A DNA stretch of 32,112 bases from Desulfuromonas sp. CSMB_57 (lineage in GTDB: Bacteria > Desulfobacterota > Desulfuromonadia > Desulfuromonadales > Syntrophotaleaceae). A program made the translations under genes and the position numbers. The notes under the pieces were generated by a model. The model was given only the letters and a program-made list of their open reading frames with translations, was not told the origin of the DNA and made no database searches. Shown in pieces: positions 1-7,559 of this stretch (position 1 is its first letter; each line of letters opens with the position of its first letter). The stretch lies in contig NZ_JAFCIY020000007.1 of the NCBI RefSeq assembly GCF_020194955.2, positions 1 through 32,112 of the forward strand, in the 5' to 3' direction.

Positions 1-67
1 CGGATTCACAGCGGAACGGTGGCCGCTTTCCTGTCAGTTCCACTGGCCGCTTTCGCCGGAATACGCA
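1..67. mobile_element. probable terminal segment of an IS21-type insertion sequence
   Basis: Two copies of the 11-mer TGGCCGCTTTC lie at 20-30 and 44-54, 24 bases apart, and are followed by GGAATACGCA ending in CA at 66-67. Spaced subterminal repeats and a CA/TG terminus are the layout of IS21-family ends. No transposase is visible because the element would continue to the left of the window. The boundary at 67 is inferred from the terminal dinucleotide only, and no target duplication can be seen. Confidence 0.4.
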
Positions 68-147
68 CTTGGCAGGACATCAGCGCCCTTTTCTCCGCTC
101 GCGAAGTCGCTGGATACGATGGCTGGGAATATGGATGGGAACAAAAA

Positions 148-176
148 AAGGGTTAGCCCGTAAATGGCTAACCCTT
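148..176 (-). terminator. intrinsic terminator of the tRNA-Arg gene
   Basis: Perfect 11-bp inverted repeat AAGGGTTAGCC / GGCTAACCCTT (148-158 and 166-176) with a 7-base loop. On the minus strand it is followed by a run of T (the A run 143-149 on the plus strand). It lies 8 bases past the CCA end of the tRNA. Confidence 0.9.
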
Positions 177-183
177 GAATTTT

Positions 184-260
<77 letters not shown>

Positions 261-271
261 TTGGATTGCCT

Positions 272-300
272 TATATAGACCATTTCCGCGCAAATTGCAA
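272..300 (-). promoter_or_regulatory. sigma70-like promoter of tRNA-Arg
   Basis: On the minus strand TTGCAA (295-300), a 17-base spacer and TATATA (272-277) stand 12 bases before the tRNA 5' end, so transcription would start a few bases ahead of the mature tRNA. Confidence 0.75.
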
Positions 301-338
301 CGTTAAAAATCCCGGCGTGGCCGGTTCGAAAGGCAACC

Positions 339-1043
339 TCAGGGGCCGGGGTTGGCCGCCAGGCCCTGAACCGGGATGCGCAGGGTTGGGGTTTGCTGGC
401 TGCTGGTGATGATGAACAGATAGCCGGACAGGCGACTCTGCCCCTCGGGCAGCCTGGCTGTTACACGCACGGTGGCGGAAGCGCCGGGTTTCAGGCGCCG
501 GGTGGAGGGTTCGGCGGTTAACTCGCGGGGCACGCCGCGAAGATCCGACAGCGTCAGGAGCCGATCGCTGTGGTTGGTCAATCGGACCCTGGTTACGGCA
601 GGCTGGCCCGGACGGAGATCTCGCAGAATGATGGTTTCGGGTTGGACGGTGACCTCCGGGATGACCGTGGCGTGCAGGGTAAGGCGGGTTTCCGGTTGCC
701 GGGGGTCGTTGCTCTGGACATAGATGGTTTTTACGACGGGGCCGCGGAAACCTTGGGAGTTGAAGGTGGCCCGCAATTCGCCGCGGCCGCCGGGCGGGAT
801 TTCCCGCTGCGACAACAGGGTGCTGGTGCAGCCGCAATCGGCCCGGACCTGCTCGATGATCAGGGGGGCATCGCCGCCGTTGCGAAAGCGGAAAACGTGG
901 TCCTTCCGCGCGCCGGCCTGAATGCGGCCGAAGTCATGTTGCCGGGTTTCAGGGATCAGTTGCGGGGCGGCGGCCAGGGCCGGCAGGGCGGAGAGGAGCA
1001 GCCAGGCCAGAGTCAGCCGGACCAGGGCGCGAGGAATGGGCAT
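339..1043 (-). CDS. DUF1573 domain-containing exported protein
   Basis: 234 residues. The N-terminus (about residues 1-25) is a signal peptide: a short basic start, a Leu/Ala-rich core and an Ala-x-Ala cleavage region. The mature part begins with the pattern typical of DUF1573 (residues about 28-125): an 'HDFG-I' strand, 'F-F-N-GD-PL-I' and the motif ADCGCT, followed by a second Ig-like beta domain to about residue 230. The family is of unknown biochemical role; the folds resemble ASH/HYDIN-type immunoglobulin domains and it is usually periplasmic. The ATG at 1043 is preceded by GGGAGG at good spacing. It is transcribed away from hpt, with a shared intergenic region of about 280 bases. No terminator is visible before the downstream tRNA. 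Confidence 0.85.
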   Translation of the reverse strand: MPIPRALVRLTLAWLLLSALPALAAAPQLIPETRQHDFGRIQAGARKDHVFRFRNGGDAPLIIEQVRADCGCTSTLLSQREIPPGGRGELRATFNSQGFRGPVVKTIYVQSNDPRQPETRLTLHATVIPEVTVQPETIILRDLRPGQPAVTRVRLTNHSDRLLTLSDLRGVPRELTAEPSTRRLKPGASATVRVTARLPEGQSRLSGYLFIITSSQQTPTLRIPVQGLAANPGP

Positions 1044-1149
1044 GGAAACCTCCCGGGAGTTGCGTCATGCTGTCGTGACGCTACAGAACTGTCTGGGGTA
1101 TATCATTTTTTCCTTTTTTGAGCCAGCGTTTTAGCCCGCCCCCGGAAGA

Positions 1150-1178
1150 TTGACAGGGGGCCGTATTGTTGTTATAGG
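1150..1178 (+). promoter_or_regulatory. sigma70-like promoter driving hpt
   Basis: TTGACA at 1150-1155 matches the -35 consensus. A 17-base spacer separates it from TATAGG at 1173-1178. Transcription would start near 1185, leaving a leader of roughly 140 bases before the hpt start. Nothing recognisable as a riboswitch was seen in that leader. Confidence 0.65.
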
Positions 1179-1326
1179 TATCCTCATTTAATGGTCGGTC
1201 GGCTCTCTTGCCGGAGCCGCCCCCGGCTGACTGGCCGCCAGCCGTCAACCCCGCACCATAGCTGGTTCGTGGCGGTAATCCCGGGTGTGCCGCTCCTGTC
1301 CGTTTGCCGTCGGAAAGTTGCACCGC

Positions 1327-1857
1327 ATGTCGCAACCCCATCTCAGGCTGCTGTTTTCCCGCGAACATATCGCCGAGCGGGTACAACAATTGGCCGCGGC
1401 CATCAATCGCGACTATCCGGATGGGGAAATTCTGCTGGTCGGCGTGCTGAAGGGATCCTTTCTGTTGGTGGCCGATTTGGCGCGGGCGCTGGGACGGCCC
1501 TGCCTCATTGACTTTGTCCGTCTGGCCAGTTACGGCAACGAAACCAGCTCGTCGGGCCTGGTGGAGATACGCAAGGACCTGGAATTGCCCATCCGCGATC
1601 GGGATGTGCTCATTGTCGAGGATATCGTCGATACCGGCCTGACCCTGGAGGTGCTTTACCGCCACCTGCTGCAAGGCCGGCCCCGCTCTCTGAAGGTATG
1701 TGCCTTGCTCGATAAACGGTGCCATCGGCAGGCCGCCATCGAGGCGGATTATGTCGGCATCCGTCTGGAAGAGGGTTTTGTGGTCGGCTACGGTCTGGAC
1801 TACCAGGAACGATACCGGCATTTGCCGGAAATCTATCTGCTCGAACCGGGTGCATGA
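1327..1857 (+). CDS. hpt: hypoxanthine phosphoribosyltransferase
   Basis: 176 residues, the usual length of bacterial type I hypoxanthine(-guanine) phosphoribosyltransferases. It joins hypoxanthine or guanine to PRPP in purine salvage. The PRPP loop VEDIVDTG is present, with the catalytic Glu-Asp pair starting at residue 98. 'GVLKGSF' (about residue 40) is the conserved PPi-binding loop and the C-terminal 'VGYGLDYQERYR' is the family's base-binding/C-terminal segment. I prefer the ATG at 1327 over an in-frame ATG at 1285, because the extra 14 residues have no family resemblance and 1327 gives the standard N-terminus. A promoter is visible at 1150-1178. The zinc-ribbon gene follows in the same direction after about 100 bases. 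Confidence 0.95.
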   Translation: MSQPHLRLLFSREHIAERVQQLAAAINRDYPDGEILLVGVLKGSFLLVADLARALGRPCLIDFVRLASYGNETSSSGLVEIRKDLELPIRDRDVLIVEDIVDTGLTLEVLYRHLLQGRPRSLKVCALLDKRCHRQAAIEADYVGIRLEEGFVVGYGLDYQERYRHLPEIYLLEPGA

Positions 1858-1961
1858 GCCCTGGCGACCCAATCGCGCCGGTACTCCGCAGGGAGCAGAG
1901 ATATCTTAATGCACAAGTCGGCCGACATCGGTGCGGCAGGATGGCTTCGGGGGAGGAAATA

Positions 1962-3101
1962 ATGGTCATTGAATGTCCGGAATGCGCAACCCGGTTTCGT
2001 CTGTCGGAGGACAAACTGCGGCCGCGGGGAACCAAGGTGCGTTGCTCCAAATGCGCGACGATTTTTACCGTTCATCCCCCGGCTGCTGCCGTAGCGGACG
2101 GGCGGGACAGGGCCGAGGGTTGGTCCCTTGGCACACCTGCCGAAGCGACTTCGCAGGCTGGGCCGGAGCCCGGCGGGCAGGACGAAGCCTTTGATTTCGA
2201 CGAGCCGGCCCGGCAGGATGACGCTTTCGGGGATGAGGGTGCGGATGGTGGCCGGGCGGGCTTGGGCGACAAGTTCGACTTTGACGAGCGGGTTTCCCCC
2301 TTTGCGCCCAACTCCTTTGCCGAGGAAACGCCCGAGGACGAAGCCGAGCCACCTTTTGAGCGGGGTCTGGCGGAGGAGGCCGGGGAGGCCTATGCCGCTT
2401 TTGGCTGGTCCACGGAAGCAGCGAATCCCGAAGAAGATAATGCGTTTTCCGACCGCCAAGAGGCAGCCTATGACGCCCCGGAAGAGGATGCCGATGCAGC
2501 GGCGGAGGAGCCGTTTGCCCCCGCTCCACCCACCTGGCGGCCTCCGGTTGCGGAGCCGGTCGTGGGCGGAAGTCGGCGCCGACTGCCCCTGTTGCCGGTG
2601 TTGCTCCTGATTTTGTTGGCGGTCGGCGGTTTCCTGTGGTGGCGGGGCGGGCCGGATTCCATCCCCCTGGTGTCGCGGCTGATGTCGGGCGCTCGACCAA
2701 GGCCGGTCCCGGTCGGCCAGTTGGCGCTGCAGGACCTGGAAGGGTTCTTTATCGACAGCCCGCAACTTGGCCAGTTGTTCGTGGTGCAGGGGCGCGCGGT
2801 GAATGGATATGACGCGGCGCGATCCGCCATGGCCGTAAGGGGGCTGCTGTATGATGCCTCCGGTGTTGCCGTACAGCAACAGACGGTTTTTTGCGGCAAT
2901 GCCCTCGATGCGGCGCAGTTGCGGACCCTGAGTTGGGAGCAGATGGTCGAGCGGATGAATAACCAGTTCGGTGATTCCCTGGTGAATGAAAATGTGGCGC
3001 CGGGAAAAGCTGTTCCCTTTACCATTGTGTTTCGCGAGCTGCCGCCAACCATGACCCATTTTGCCGTTGAGGAGGCCGGCGCCCGGCCATCCGGAAAATA
3101 A
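1962..3101 (+). CDS. MJ0042-type zinc-ribbon membrane protein with C-terminal DUF3426-like domain
   Basis: 379 residues. The first 35 form a zinc ribbon with two knuckles, CPEC and CSKC, in the MJ0042 pattern, ending in 'TIFTVHPP'. A long acidic, low-complexity linker rich in Asp/Glu/Ala/Phe-Asp repeats follows (about residues 45-195). A basic patch (GSRRR) and one hydrophobic segment of about 20 residues come next, then an extracytoplasmic C-terminal domain that resembles DUF3426. The architecture (cytoplasmic zinc ribbon, charged linker, single membrane span, outside domain) is common in deltaproteobacteria, with no assigned function. The start at 1962 is set by GGGAGGAAATA just upstream and by the zinc ribbon beginning at once; upstream in-frame codons would read through the end of hpt. 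Confidence 0.85.
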   Translation: MVIECPECATRFRLSEDKLRPRGTKVRCSKCATIFTVHPPAAAVADGRDRAEGWSLGTPAEATSQAGPEPGGQDEAFDFDEPARQDDAFGDEGADGGRAGLGDKFDFDERVSPFAPNSFAEETPEDEAEPPFERGLAEEAGEAYAAFGWSTEAANPEEDNAFSDRQEAAYDAPEEDADAAAEEPFAPAPPTWRPPVAEPVVGGSRRRLPLLPVLLLILLAVGGFLWWRGGPDSIPLVSRLMSGARPRPVPVGQLALQDLEGFFIDSPQLGQLFVVQGRAVNGYDAARSAMAVRGLLYDASGVAVQQQTVFCGNALDAAQLRTLSWEQMVERMNNQFGDSLVNENVAPGKAVPFTIVFRELPPTMTHFAVEEAGARPSGK

Positions 3102-3304
3102 AATCCATCTGGGCAGAGGGCATTGAAAGCCGGAGTCCTTAAGGTGGTTGCCGGTGTCGGCAAACGGCATTTTGCGGCCGATGTCGGGATCGGGCCAAGC
3201 TGGCGTTGCTGTGAAGCGGGGGAGACGGCTGGGGCAAGGGAAGGGAACGTGCCGGAACGGCGGATTCCTGGTGCCATGCGGCGCGGCTTGCCGGGTGGCG
3301 GCAG

Positions 3305-3336
3305 AAAAAAGGGAGCGACTCTGGCGAGTCGCTCCC
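3305..3336 (-). terminator. intrinsic terminator of the ferredoxin gene
   Basis: Perfect 10-bp stem GGGAGCGACT / AGTCGCTCCC (3311-3320 and 3327-3336) with a 6-base loop, followed on the minus strand by six T residues (3305-3310). Confidence 0.9.
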
Positions 3337-3355
3337 GGTACATCAGTACAACAAA

Positions 3356-3526
3356 TTACGGAGCTTTGATGGCTTCGACGGGACAAACGTCAACGCAAGC
3401 GCCGCAGTCGGTGCAGGAATCGGCGTCGATCACGCGGATTTCGCCCTGTTCGGAGATGGCGCCCAGAGGGCAGGAGTCGTCACAGGCACCACAGTTGATG
3501 CAATCGTCAGTAATGATATGAGCCAA
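3356..3526 (-). CDS. 2[4Fe-4S] ferredoxin, TTG start
   Basis: 56 residues, beginning with TTG at 3524-3526. The start is fixed by an excellent AGGAGG eight bases upstream and by the usual clostridial-type ferredoxin N-terminus. Two cluster motifs are complete: CINCGACDDSCP near the N-terminus and CTDCGACVDVCP in the second half, each CxxCxxCxxxCP. It is a small soluble electron carrier for low-potential reactions such as pyruvate or 2-oxoacid oxidation; the actual partner cannot be told from the context. It is a single-gene unit with its own promoter-like sequence and terminator. Confidence 0.92.
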   Translation of the reverse strand: MAHIITDDCINCGACDDSCPLGAISEQGEIRVIDADSCTDCGACVDVCPVEAIKAP

Positions 3527-3584
3527 GGGATTCACCTCCTTTGCTTTGGAATCGTGTCCATTCGGACTTCAAGTTCGATGGCTG

Positions 3585-3614
3585 ATACTACAACACCTTT
3601 TTATATTTTGTCCA
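3585..3614 (-). promoter_or_regulatory. candidate promoter of the ferredoxin gene
   Basis: On the minus strand TGGACA (3609-3614), an 18-base spacer and TAGTAT (3585-3590) precede the TTG start by about 60 bases. The match is moderate, and the very A/T-rich spacer would favour melting. Confidence 0.45.
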
Positions 3615-3668
3615 CCAGAAACGGTCGGCCGATTTGGCCAAAAGTCCCGTAAACGCTGGATAAAGGCC

Positions 3669-3697
3669 TTGCATTTCGCTTTTTCTTCTTATAGTAT
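3669..3697 (+). promoter_or_regulatory. candidate sigma70-like promoter of ackA
   Basis: TTGCAT (3669-3674), a 17-base spacer and TAGTAT (3692-3697) lie about 95 bases before the acetate kinase start. Confidence 0.5.
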
Positions 3698-3790
3698 CCG
3701 AACGTTTGCTCTTCAAAGCGTCCCGTCAGGGCAGGCACCGGAATTCACCGGCGGCGCTGCCCGAAATATTTTTCAGGAGGATACAAGTCC

Positions 3791-5056
3791 ATGGATATTC
3801 TTGCTCTGAACTGCGGCAGTTCGTCCGTGAAATACCAGCTGTACAGCTGGGAGCGCCGGGAGGTCATCGCCAAAGGGGTGGTTGAACGCGTGACCATCGG
3901 CGATTCCTTTATTTCCCACGAAGTTCCGGGCCGCGAAACCTATCGCGAAACCCACGATTGCCCGGATCACACCGTGGCCATCGGCCTGATCATCAAGACC
4001 CTGACCAGCCCGAGCCATGGCGTGGTCAAGGACATGAAGGAAATCGCCGCCGTCGGCCACCGCGTGGTCCATGCCGGCGAAAAGTTCGCCCGCTCGGTGC
4101 TGATCGACGATGCCGTGCTGGAAGCCATCAAGGACTGCGCCCACCTGGCCCCGTTGCACAATCCGCCCAATATCATGGGTATCGAAGCCGCCAAGAAGGT
4201 GCTGCCCGAGGTGCCCCATATCGCCATCTTCGACACCGCCTTCCACCAGACCATGCCCAAATCGGCTTATATCTACCCGCTGCCCTATGAGTGGTACGAG
4301 AAGCACGGCGTGCGTCGCTATGGTTTCCACGGCACCAGTCACCTGTACGTTTCCAAGCGCGCCGCGGCGCTGCTCGGCAAGCCGTCCAGCGAATGCAACA
4401 TCATTACCCTGCACATCGGCAACGGCGTTTCCCATTGCGCCATCCGCGGCGGCGTGTCGGTGGATACCAGCATGGGTCTGACCCCCCTGGAAGGGGCGGT
4501 CATGGGTTCGCGCTGCGGCGACATCGATCCGGCCATCCCGACCTTCATTATGGAGCGGGAAGGCTACAGCGCCAAGGAAGTCGACGGCATTCTCAACAAG
4601 AAGTCGGGTCTGCTGGGCATCACCGGCCAGTACACCGACCGTCGCGACATCATGGAAGGCATGGCTGCCGGCGACGAGCGCTGCAAGCTGGCCTACGAAA
4701 TCGAGTGCTACCGAATCAAGAAGTACATCGGCGCCTATATGGCGGTGCTCGGCCGGGTTGACGCCATCGTCTTCACCGCCGGCGTCGGCGAAATGGGCTC
4801 CGAGGTACGGCAGTTGGCTCTGGAGGGCCTCGAACCCCTCGGCATCATCGTCGACAAGGAGAAAAACCTGGCGACCCGCACCAAGAAGGCGGAAGTCACC
4901 GTCTCCACCCCGGAATCCCCGGTCAAGGTGTTCGTCATTCCCACCGACGAGGAACTGGTCTTTACCGAAGACGTGGTCGCCATTCTGCAGAGCACCTATG
5001 CCGACCACATGAACTTCGATTACAGCTTCGCTTCGGCTGATTACGAACGCAAGTAA
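3791..5056 (+). CDS. ackA: acetate kinase
   Basis: 421 residues, full length for the family. It interconverts acetate + ATP and acetyl phosphate + ADP in the cytoplasm. The sequence opens with the phosphate-1 motif NCGSSSVKYQ. Residues that align with the catalytic set known from the Methanosarcina enzyme fall at identical numbers: Arg91 in 'GHRVVHAG', Asp148 in 'IFDTAFHQ', His180 in GFHGTSH and Arg241 in 'GSRCGDIDP'; the Glu near residue 387 lies in 'PTDEE'. AGGAGG lies just before the ATG. The gene converges on pta, with which it forms the AckA-Pta route between acetate and acetyl-CoA. The convergent rather than operonic layout means the two are transcribed independently. Confidence 0.98.
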   Translation: MDILALNCGSSSVKYQLYSWERREVIAKGVVERVTIGDSFISHEVPGRETYRETHDCPDHTVAIGLIIKTLTSPSHGVVKDMKEIAAVGHRVVHAGEKFARSVLIDDAVLEAIKDCAHLAPLHNPPNIMGIEAAKKVLPEVPHIAIFDTAFHQTMPKSAYIYPLPYEWYEKHGVRRYGFHGTSHLYVSKRAAALLGKPSSECNIITLHIGNGVSHCAIRGGVSVDTSMGLTPLEGAVMGSRCGDIDPAIPTFIMEREGYSAKEVDGILNKKSGLLGITGQYTDRRDIMEGMAAGDERCKLAYEIECYRIKKYIGAYMAVLGRVDAIVFTAGVGEMGSEVRQLALEGLEPLGIIVDKEKNLATRTKKAEVTVSTPESPVKVFVIPTDEELVFTEDVVAILQSTYADHMNFDYSFASADYERK

Positions 5057-5080
5057 GCAGCGGGCGGCAGTCGCAAAAAC

Positions 5081-5118
5081 AAACGGGGCCGGCGGATGAT
5101 TTTCGCCGGCCCCGTTTT
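5081..5118. terminator. bidirectional intrinsic terminator between ackA and pta
   Basis: A 14-bp perfect stem AAACGGGGCCGGCG / CGCCGGCCCCGTTT (5081-5094 and 5104-5117). T runs follow on both strands (TTTT at 5115-5118; the A run 5075-5083 for the minus strand). It lies 25 bases past the ackA stop and about 30 bases past the pta stop. Confidence 0.93.
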
Positions 5119-5147
5119 GTTGCCCTGCTGTCTGGTCCGGATTAGGG

Positions 5148-6149
5148 TCAGCCCTGGGCCTGGACAGCGGTGATGGCGGTGACGCTGATGATGTCGTCCA
5201 CGGAGCAGCCGCGGGACAGGTCGTTGACCGGCTTGGCCAGGCCCTGGATGACGGGACCGACGGCTTCGGCGCCGGCCAGGCGCTGCACCAGTTTGTAGCC
5301 GATGTTGCCGGCGTCGAGGTCGGGGAAGACCAGGGTGTTGGCCTTGCCGGCGACGGTGGAGCCGGGCGCCTTGCTGCTGCCGACCTTGGGCACCAGAGCG
5401 GCGTCGGCCTGCAATTCGCCGTCGATCTGCAGCTCGGGAGCCATCTCCTTGGCGATGGCCAGGGCTTCGATGACCTTGTCCGAATCCTGGTGCTTGGCGC
5501 TGCCCTTGGTGGAAAAGGACAGCATGGCGACGCGGGCCTCGACGCCCAAAAAGCTCTTGCAGCTGCGGGCCGTGGCCACGGCGATTTCGGCCAGGGCGCG
5601 GGCATCGGGATTGGGATTGACGGCGCAGTCGGCAAAGATCAAGGCGCCGTTTTCGCCGAACTCCGGGGTGTTGGTGACCATGATAAAGCAGGAGGACACG
5701 GTTTTCATGCCGGCGGCCGGGCCGATGACCTGGAAGGCCGCCCGCAGCACGTTGCCGGTGGTGTTGAAGGCCCCGGCCACGCAACCGCCGGCATCGCCCT
5801 TGTGCACCATCATGGCGCCGAAGAACAGGTTGTCATCGGCGGTCAGCAGTTTTTTGGCTTCGTCGCGGCTCAGGCCCTTTTTTTTGCGCAGTTCCACCAG
5901 TTCGTCGACGTACTGGTCGAGTTTCGGCGCGGTTTTCGGGTCGAGGAGCGTTACGCCCTCCAGGGAGACGCCCAGTTCGGCGGCTTTGGCCTGCAGGGTT
6001 GCCGGGTCGCCCAGCAATACCACCTTGGCCAGGCCGTCCTTGACAATCGGGCCGGCAGCCTGGATCATGCGGTCATCATAACCTTCAGGCAGAACGACGA
6101 TCTGCGGATTCTGGCGGGCTTTGGCCTTGATCTGATCAACTAATTGCAT
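5148..6149 (-). CDS. pta: phosphate acetyltransferase
   Basis: 333 residues, the short form of the enzyme (PTA_PTB domain only, without the N-terminal DRTGG/P-loop extension of E. coli Pta). It converts acetyl-CoA + phosphate to acetyl phosphate + CoA. The start '[11 protein letters not shown]' and '[16 protein letters not shown]' are typical of this family. The C-terminal half has the conserved '[37 protein letters not shown]' region (given here broken), followed by '[16 protein letters not shown]'. AGGAGG precedes the ATG, and a near-consensus promoter is present at 6188-6216. It pairs functionally with ackA. Confidence 0.97.
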   Translation of the reverse strand: MQLVDQIKAKARQNPQIVVLPEGYDDRMIQAAGPIVKDGLAKVVLLGDPATLQAKAAELGVSLEGVTLLDPKTAPKLDQYVDELVELRKKKGLSRDEAKKLLTADDNLFFGAMMVHKGDAGGCVAGAFNTTGNVLRAAFQVIGPAAGMKTVSSCFIMVTNTPEFGENGALIFADCAVNPNPDARALAEIAVATARSCKSFLGVEARVAMLSFSTKGSAKHQDSDKVIEALAIAKEMAPELQIDGELQADAALVPKVGSSKAPGSTVAGKANTLVFPDLDAGNIGYKLVQRLAGAEAVGPVIQGLAKPVNDLSRGCSVDDIISVTAITAVQAQG

Positions 6150-6187
6150 TGGGTCCTCCTGTGGGTGAAAAGTGATTGGCGCCTCAT

Positions 6188-6216
6188 TTTATACTCCTTG
6201 CTCCAGGTAGGGTCAA
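6188..6216 (-). promoter_or_regulatory. near-consensus sigma70 promoter of pta
   Basis: On the minus strand TTGACC (6211-6216), a 17-base spacer and TATAAA (6188-6193) lie about 40 bases upstream of the pta ATG. This is among the best promoter matches in the window and suggests strong constitutive expression. Confidence 0.75.
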
Positions 6217-6349
6217 CAGCTTTTCCGTCGTTTACACGCCCTTTTACGGCGATTATGCACGTATTCCGGGCTGGCGCCGAAGTCCCAACATCGGCTATAG
6301 TAATCGTCTGCCGCAAATCGGTGAGAACCCGTTTTCCCATGGCTGATTC

Positions 6350-7171
6350 ATGACTTCCGATCCCCGTCCCAATCTTTTTCTGATTACCTTTGTGCTGCTT
6401 TCCCTGTTGCTGCACCTCGTACTGCTGTGGGTGCCGCGCTGGGACCTGTTTCCCCAGCGCCGCCAGGAGGCGCCGGTGTTCGTCGAGGTCCGGCCGCCGC
6501 AGGTGCGGCCGCGGGAGTTGGACACGCCGCCCCCGGCAGCGCCGCAACCGCCCCGGGAACAGCCGGCGCGCCGGCTGGGTCCTGAGGATCGGGTGGCGGT
6601 GCGGGAAACCGCGCCGCGTGGTCGGGCCGCCGAAGACCGCCGCCCCGCGGTGCCGCAACCGGCCGCTCCGCAGCCCGCCGCGCCGCCCGCGGTTCCGACT
6701 CCGCCCCGGGCCGGCGACCGCCCGGCGCCGTCCGGCATCGACCTCAACCTGCCCCAGGCCACCCAGGATCGCCTGCATGGTGCCGCCAGTCGCCAACGTT
6801 CGGACGTGGCGGAAGGGGAGGTCATCTGGCTGGATACGGAGAAGGACCTGCTGGCCTCCTTTTTTCGCCGCTTTCGGGATGGTATCTACCGGGTCTGGAA
6901 CTATCCGCAGCCTGCTGCGGAGCGCGGGGAGCAGGGGGTCAGCCTGTTGCAGATCACCATCCTGCGTGACGGCAGTGTCGAAAATGTCGAGCTGCTGAGC
7001 ACTTCCGGTTATCCGCGGCTGGATCGCGAGGCCATCGCCGCCGTTTACCGGGGGGCGACCTACGGCAACCTGCCGCGTTCCTTCGAGGGGGAGCGGCTGA
7101 CCTTCCGGGCCTATTTTCAATATCGCCTGGTCTATGGCGGGACGCGGGCCGGGGATATCACCGGCCGTTGA
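6350..7171 (+). CDS. TonB-family energy transducer-like protein
   Basis: 273 residues. A hydrophobic segment at about residues 9-27 (single N-terminal anchor, 'LFLITFVLLSLLLHLVLLW') is followed by a long Pro/Arg/Ala-rich region (about 45-130), as in TonB and TolA periplasmic stalks. The C-terminal 90 residues show the TonB C-terminal fold: 'YRVWNYPQPA', 'ILRDGSVENVELLSTSGYPRLD' (broken here) and 'AIAAVYRGATYGNLP'. TonB couples the inner-membrane proton motive force to outer-membrane transport, but no exbB/exbD or receptor gene is nearby, so it may serve another envelope function. The start at 6350 has only a weak ribosome site. It is convergent with the FmdB-type gene. Confidence 0.82.
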   Translation: MTSDPRPNLFLITFVLLSLLLHLVLLWVPRWDLFPQRRQEAPVFVEVRPPQVRPRELDTPPPAAPQPPREQPARRLGPEDRVAVRETAPRGRAAEDRRPAVPQPAAPQPAAPPAVPTPPRAGDRPAPSGIDLNLPQATQDRLHGAASRQRSDVAEGEVIWLDTEKDLLASFFRRFRDGIYRVWNYPQPAAERGEQGVSLLQITILRDGSVENVELLSTSGYPRLDREAIAAVYRGATYGNLPRSFEGERLTFRAYFQYRLVYGGTRAGDITGR

Positions 7172-7201
7172 GGAGGATGGTGCGGCAGGGAAGTGTAACG
7201 A

Positions 7202-7234
7202 GCAAGGCCCCGGAGAATGTCGCCGGGGCCTTGC
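7202..7234. terminator. strong hairpin between the TonB-like and FmdB genes, no T run
   Basis: A 12-bp perfect stem GCAAGGCCCCGG / CCGGGGCCTTGC (7202-7213 and 7223-7234) with a 9-base loop sits between two convergent stop codons. Neither strand has a T tract, so it may work as a transcript-end stabiliser or an atypical terminator. Confidence 0.55.
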
Positions 7235-7243
7235 CGATTCAGA

Positions 7244-7501
7244 TCAGTGGTTGGCGGCCTTGGCGCAGCCGCCACCGCCACAACCGCCGCTGGCAGCTGC
7301 GCTGCAGGCGGGTTTGGCGGAGTTGCCGGAATAGCCCTGCTGAAACCAGCCGCCGCCCTTGAGGGCGAAGGCGGTTTGGGAGATCAGTTTTTCGACCTCG
7401 CCGCCACAGGTTTCGCAACGGGTCAGGGGGGCGTCGGAAAATTTCTGGCGGGCTTCGAAAACCACTCCGCAGTCTTTGCACTGGTACTCGTATAAAGGCA
7501 T
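7244..7501 (-). CDS. FmdB-family zinc-ribbon protein
   Basis: 85 residues. It begins 'MPLYEYQCKDCG', the hallmark of the FmdB/CxxC regulatory-type zinc ribbon. The second knuckle 'CETCGG' follows about 20 residues later, so four cysteines can bind one zinc. 'FALKGGGWF' in the middle is also family-typical. The tail is unusually Cys/Gly rich (a GGCGGGGC stretch), which may bind another metal. The start at 7501 is preceded by GGAGG at good spacing; longer readings upstream would run into the udp gene. The family is named after a putative formamidase-operon regulator, but its real function is unclear. Confidence 0.88.
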   Translation of the reverse strand: MPLYEYQCKDCGVVFEARQKFSDAPLTRCETCGGEVEKLISQTAFALKGGGWFQQGYSGNSAKPACSAAASGGCGGGGCAKAANH

Positions 7502-7559
7502 CGCTGTATTCCTCCATGAACGAAATTCGTCGCCAATGTAATCACTTCTGACCCCGGTG

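Noticed and set aside
1833-3386. A 517-codon minus-strand frame over the zinc-ribbon gene
   Set aside because: The plus-strand gene has a zinc ribbon, a membrane span and a good ribosome site. The minus frame has none and also covers the ferredoxin terminator.
3773-5635. A 620-codon minus-strand frame across ackA and the end of pta
   Set aside because: It is antisense to ackA, crosses the bidirectional terminator and has no recognisable fold or ribosome site.
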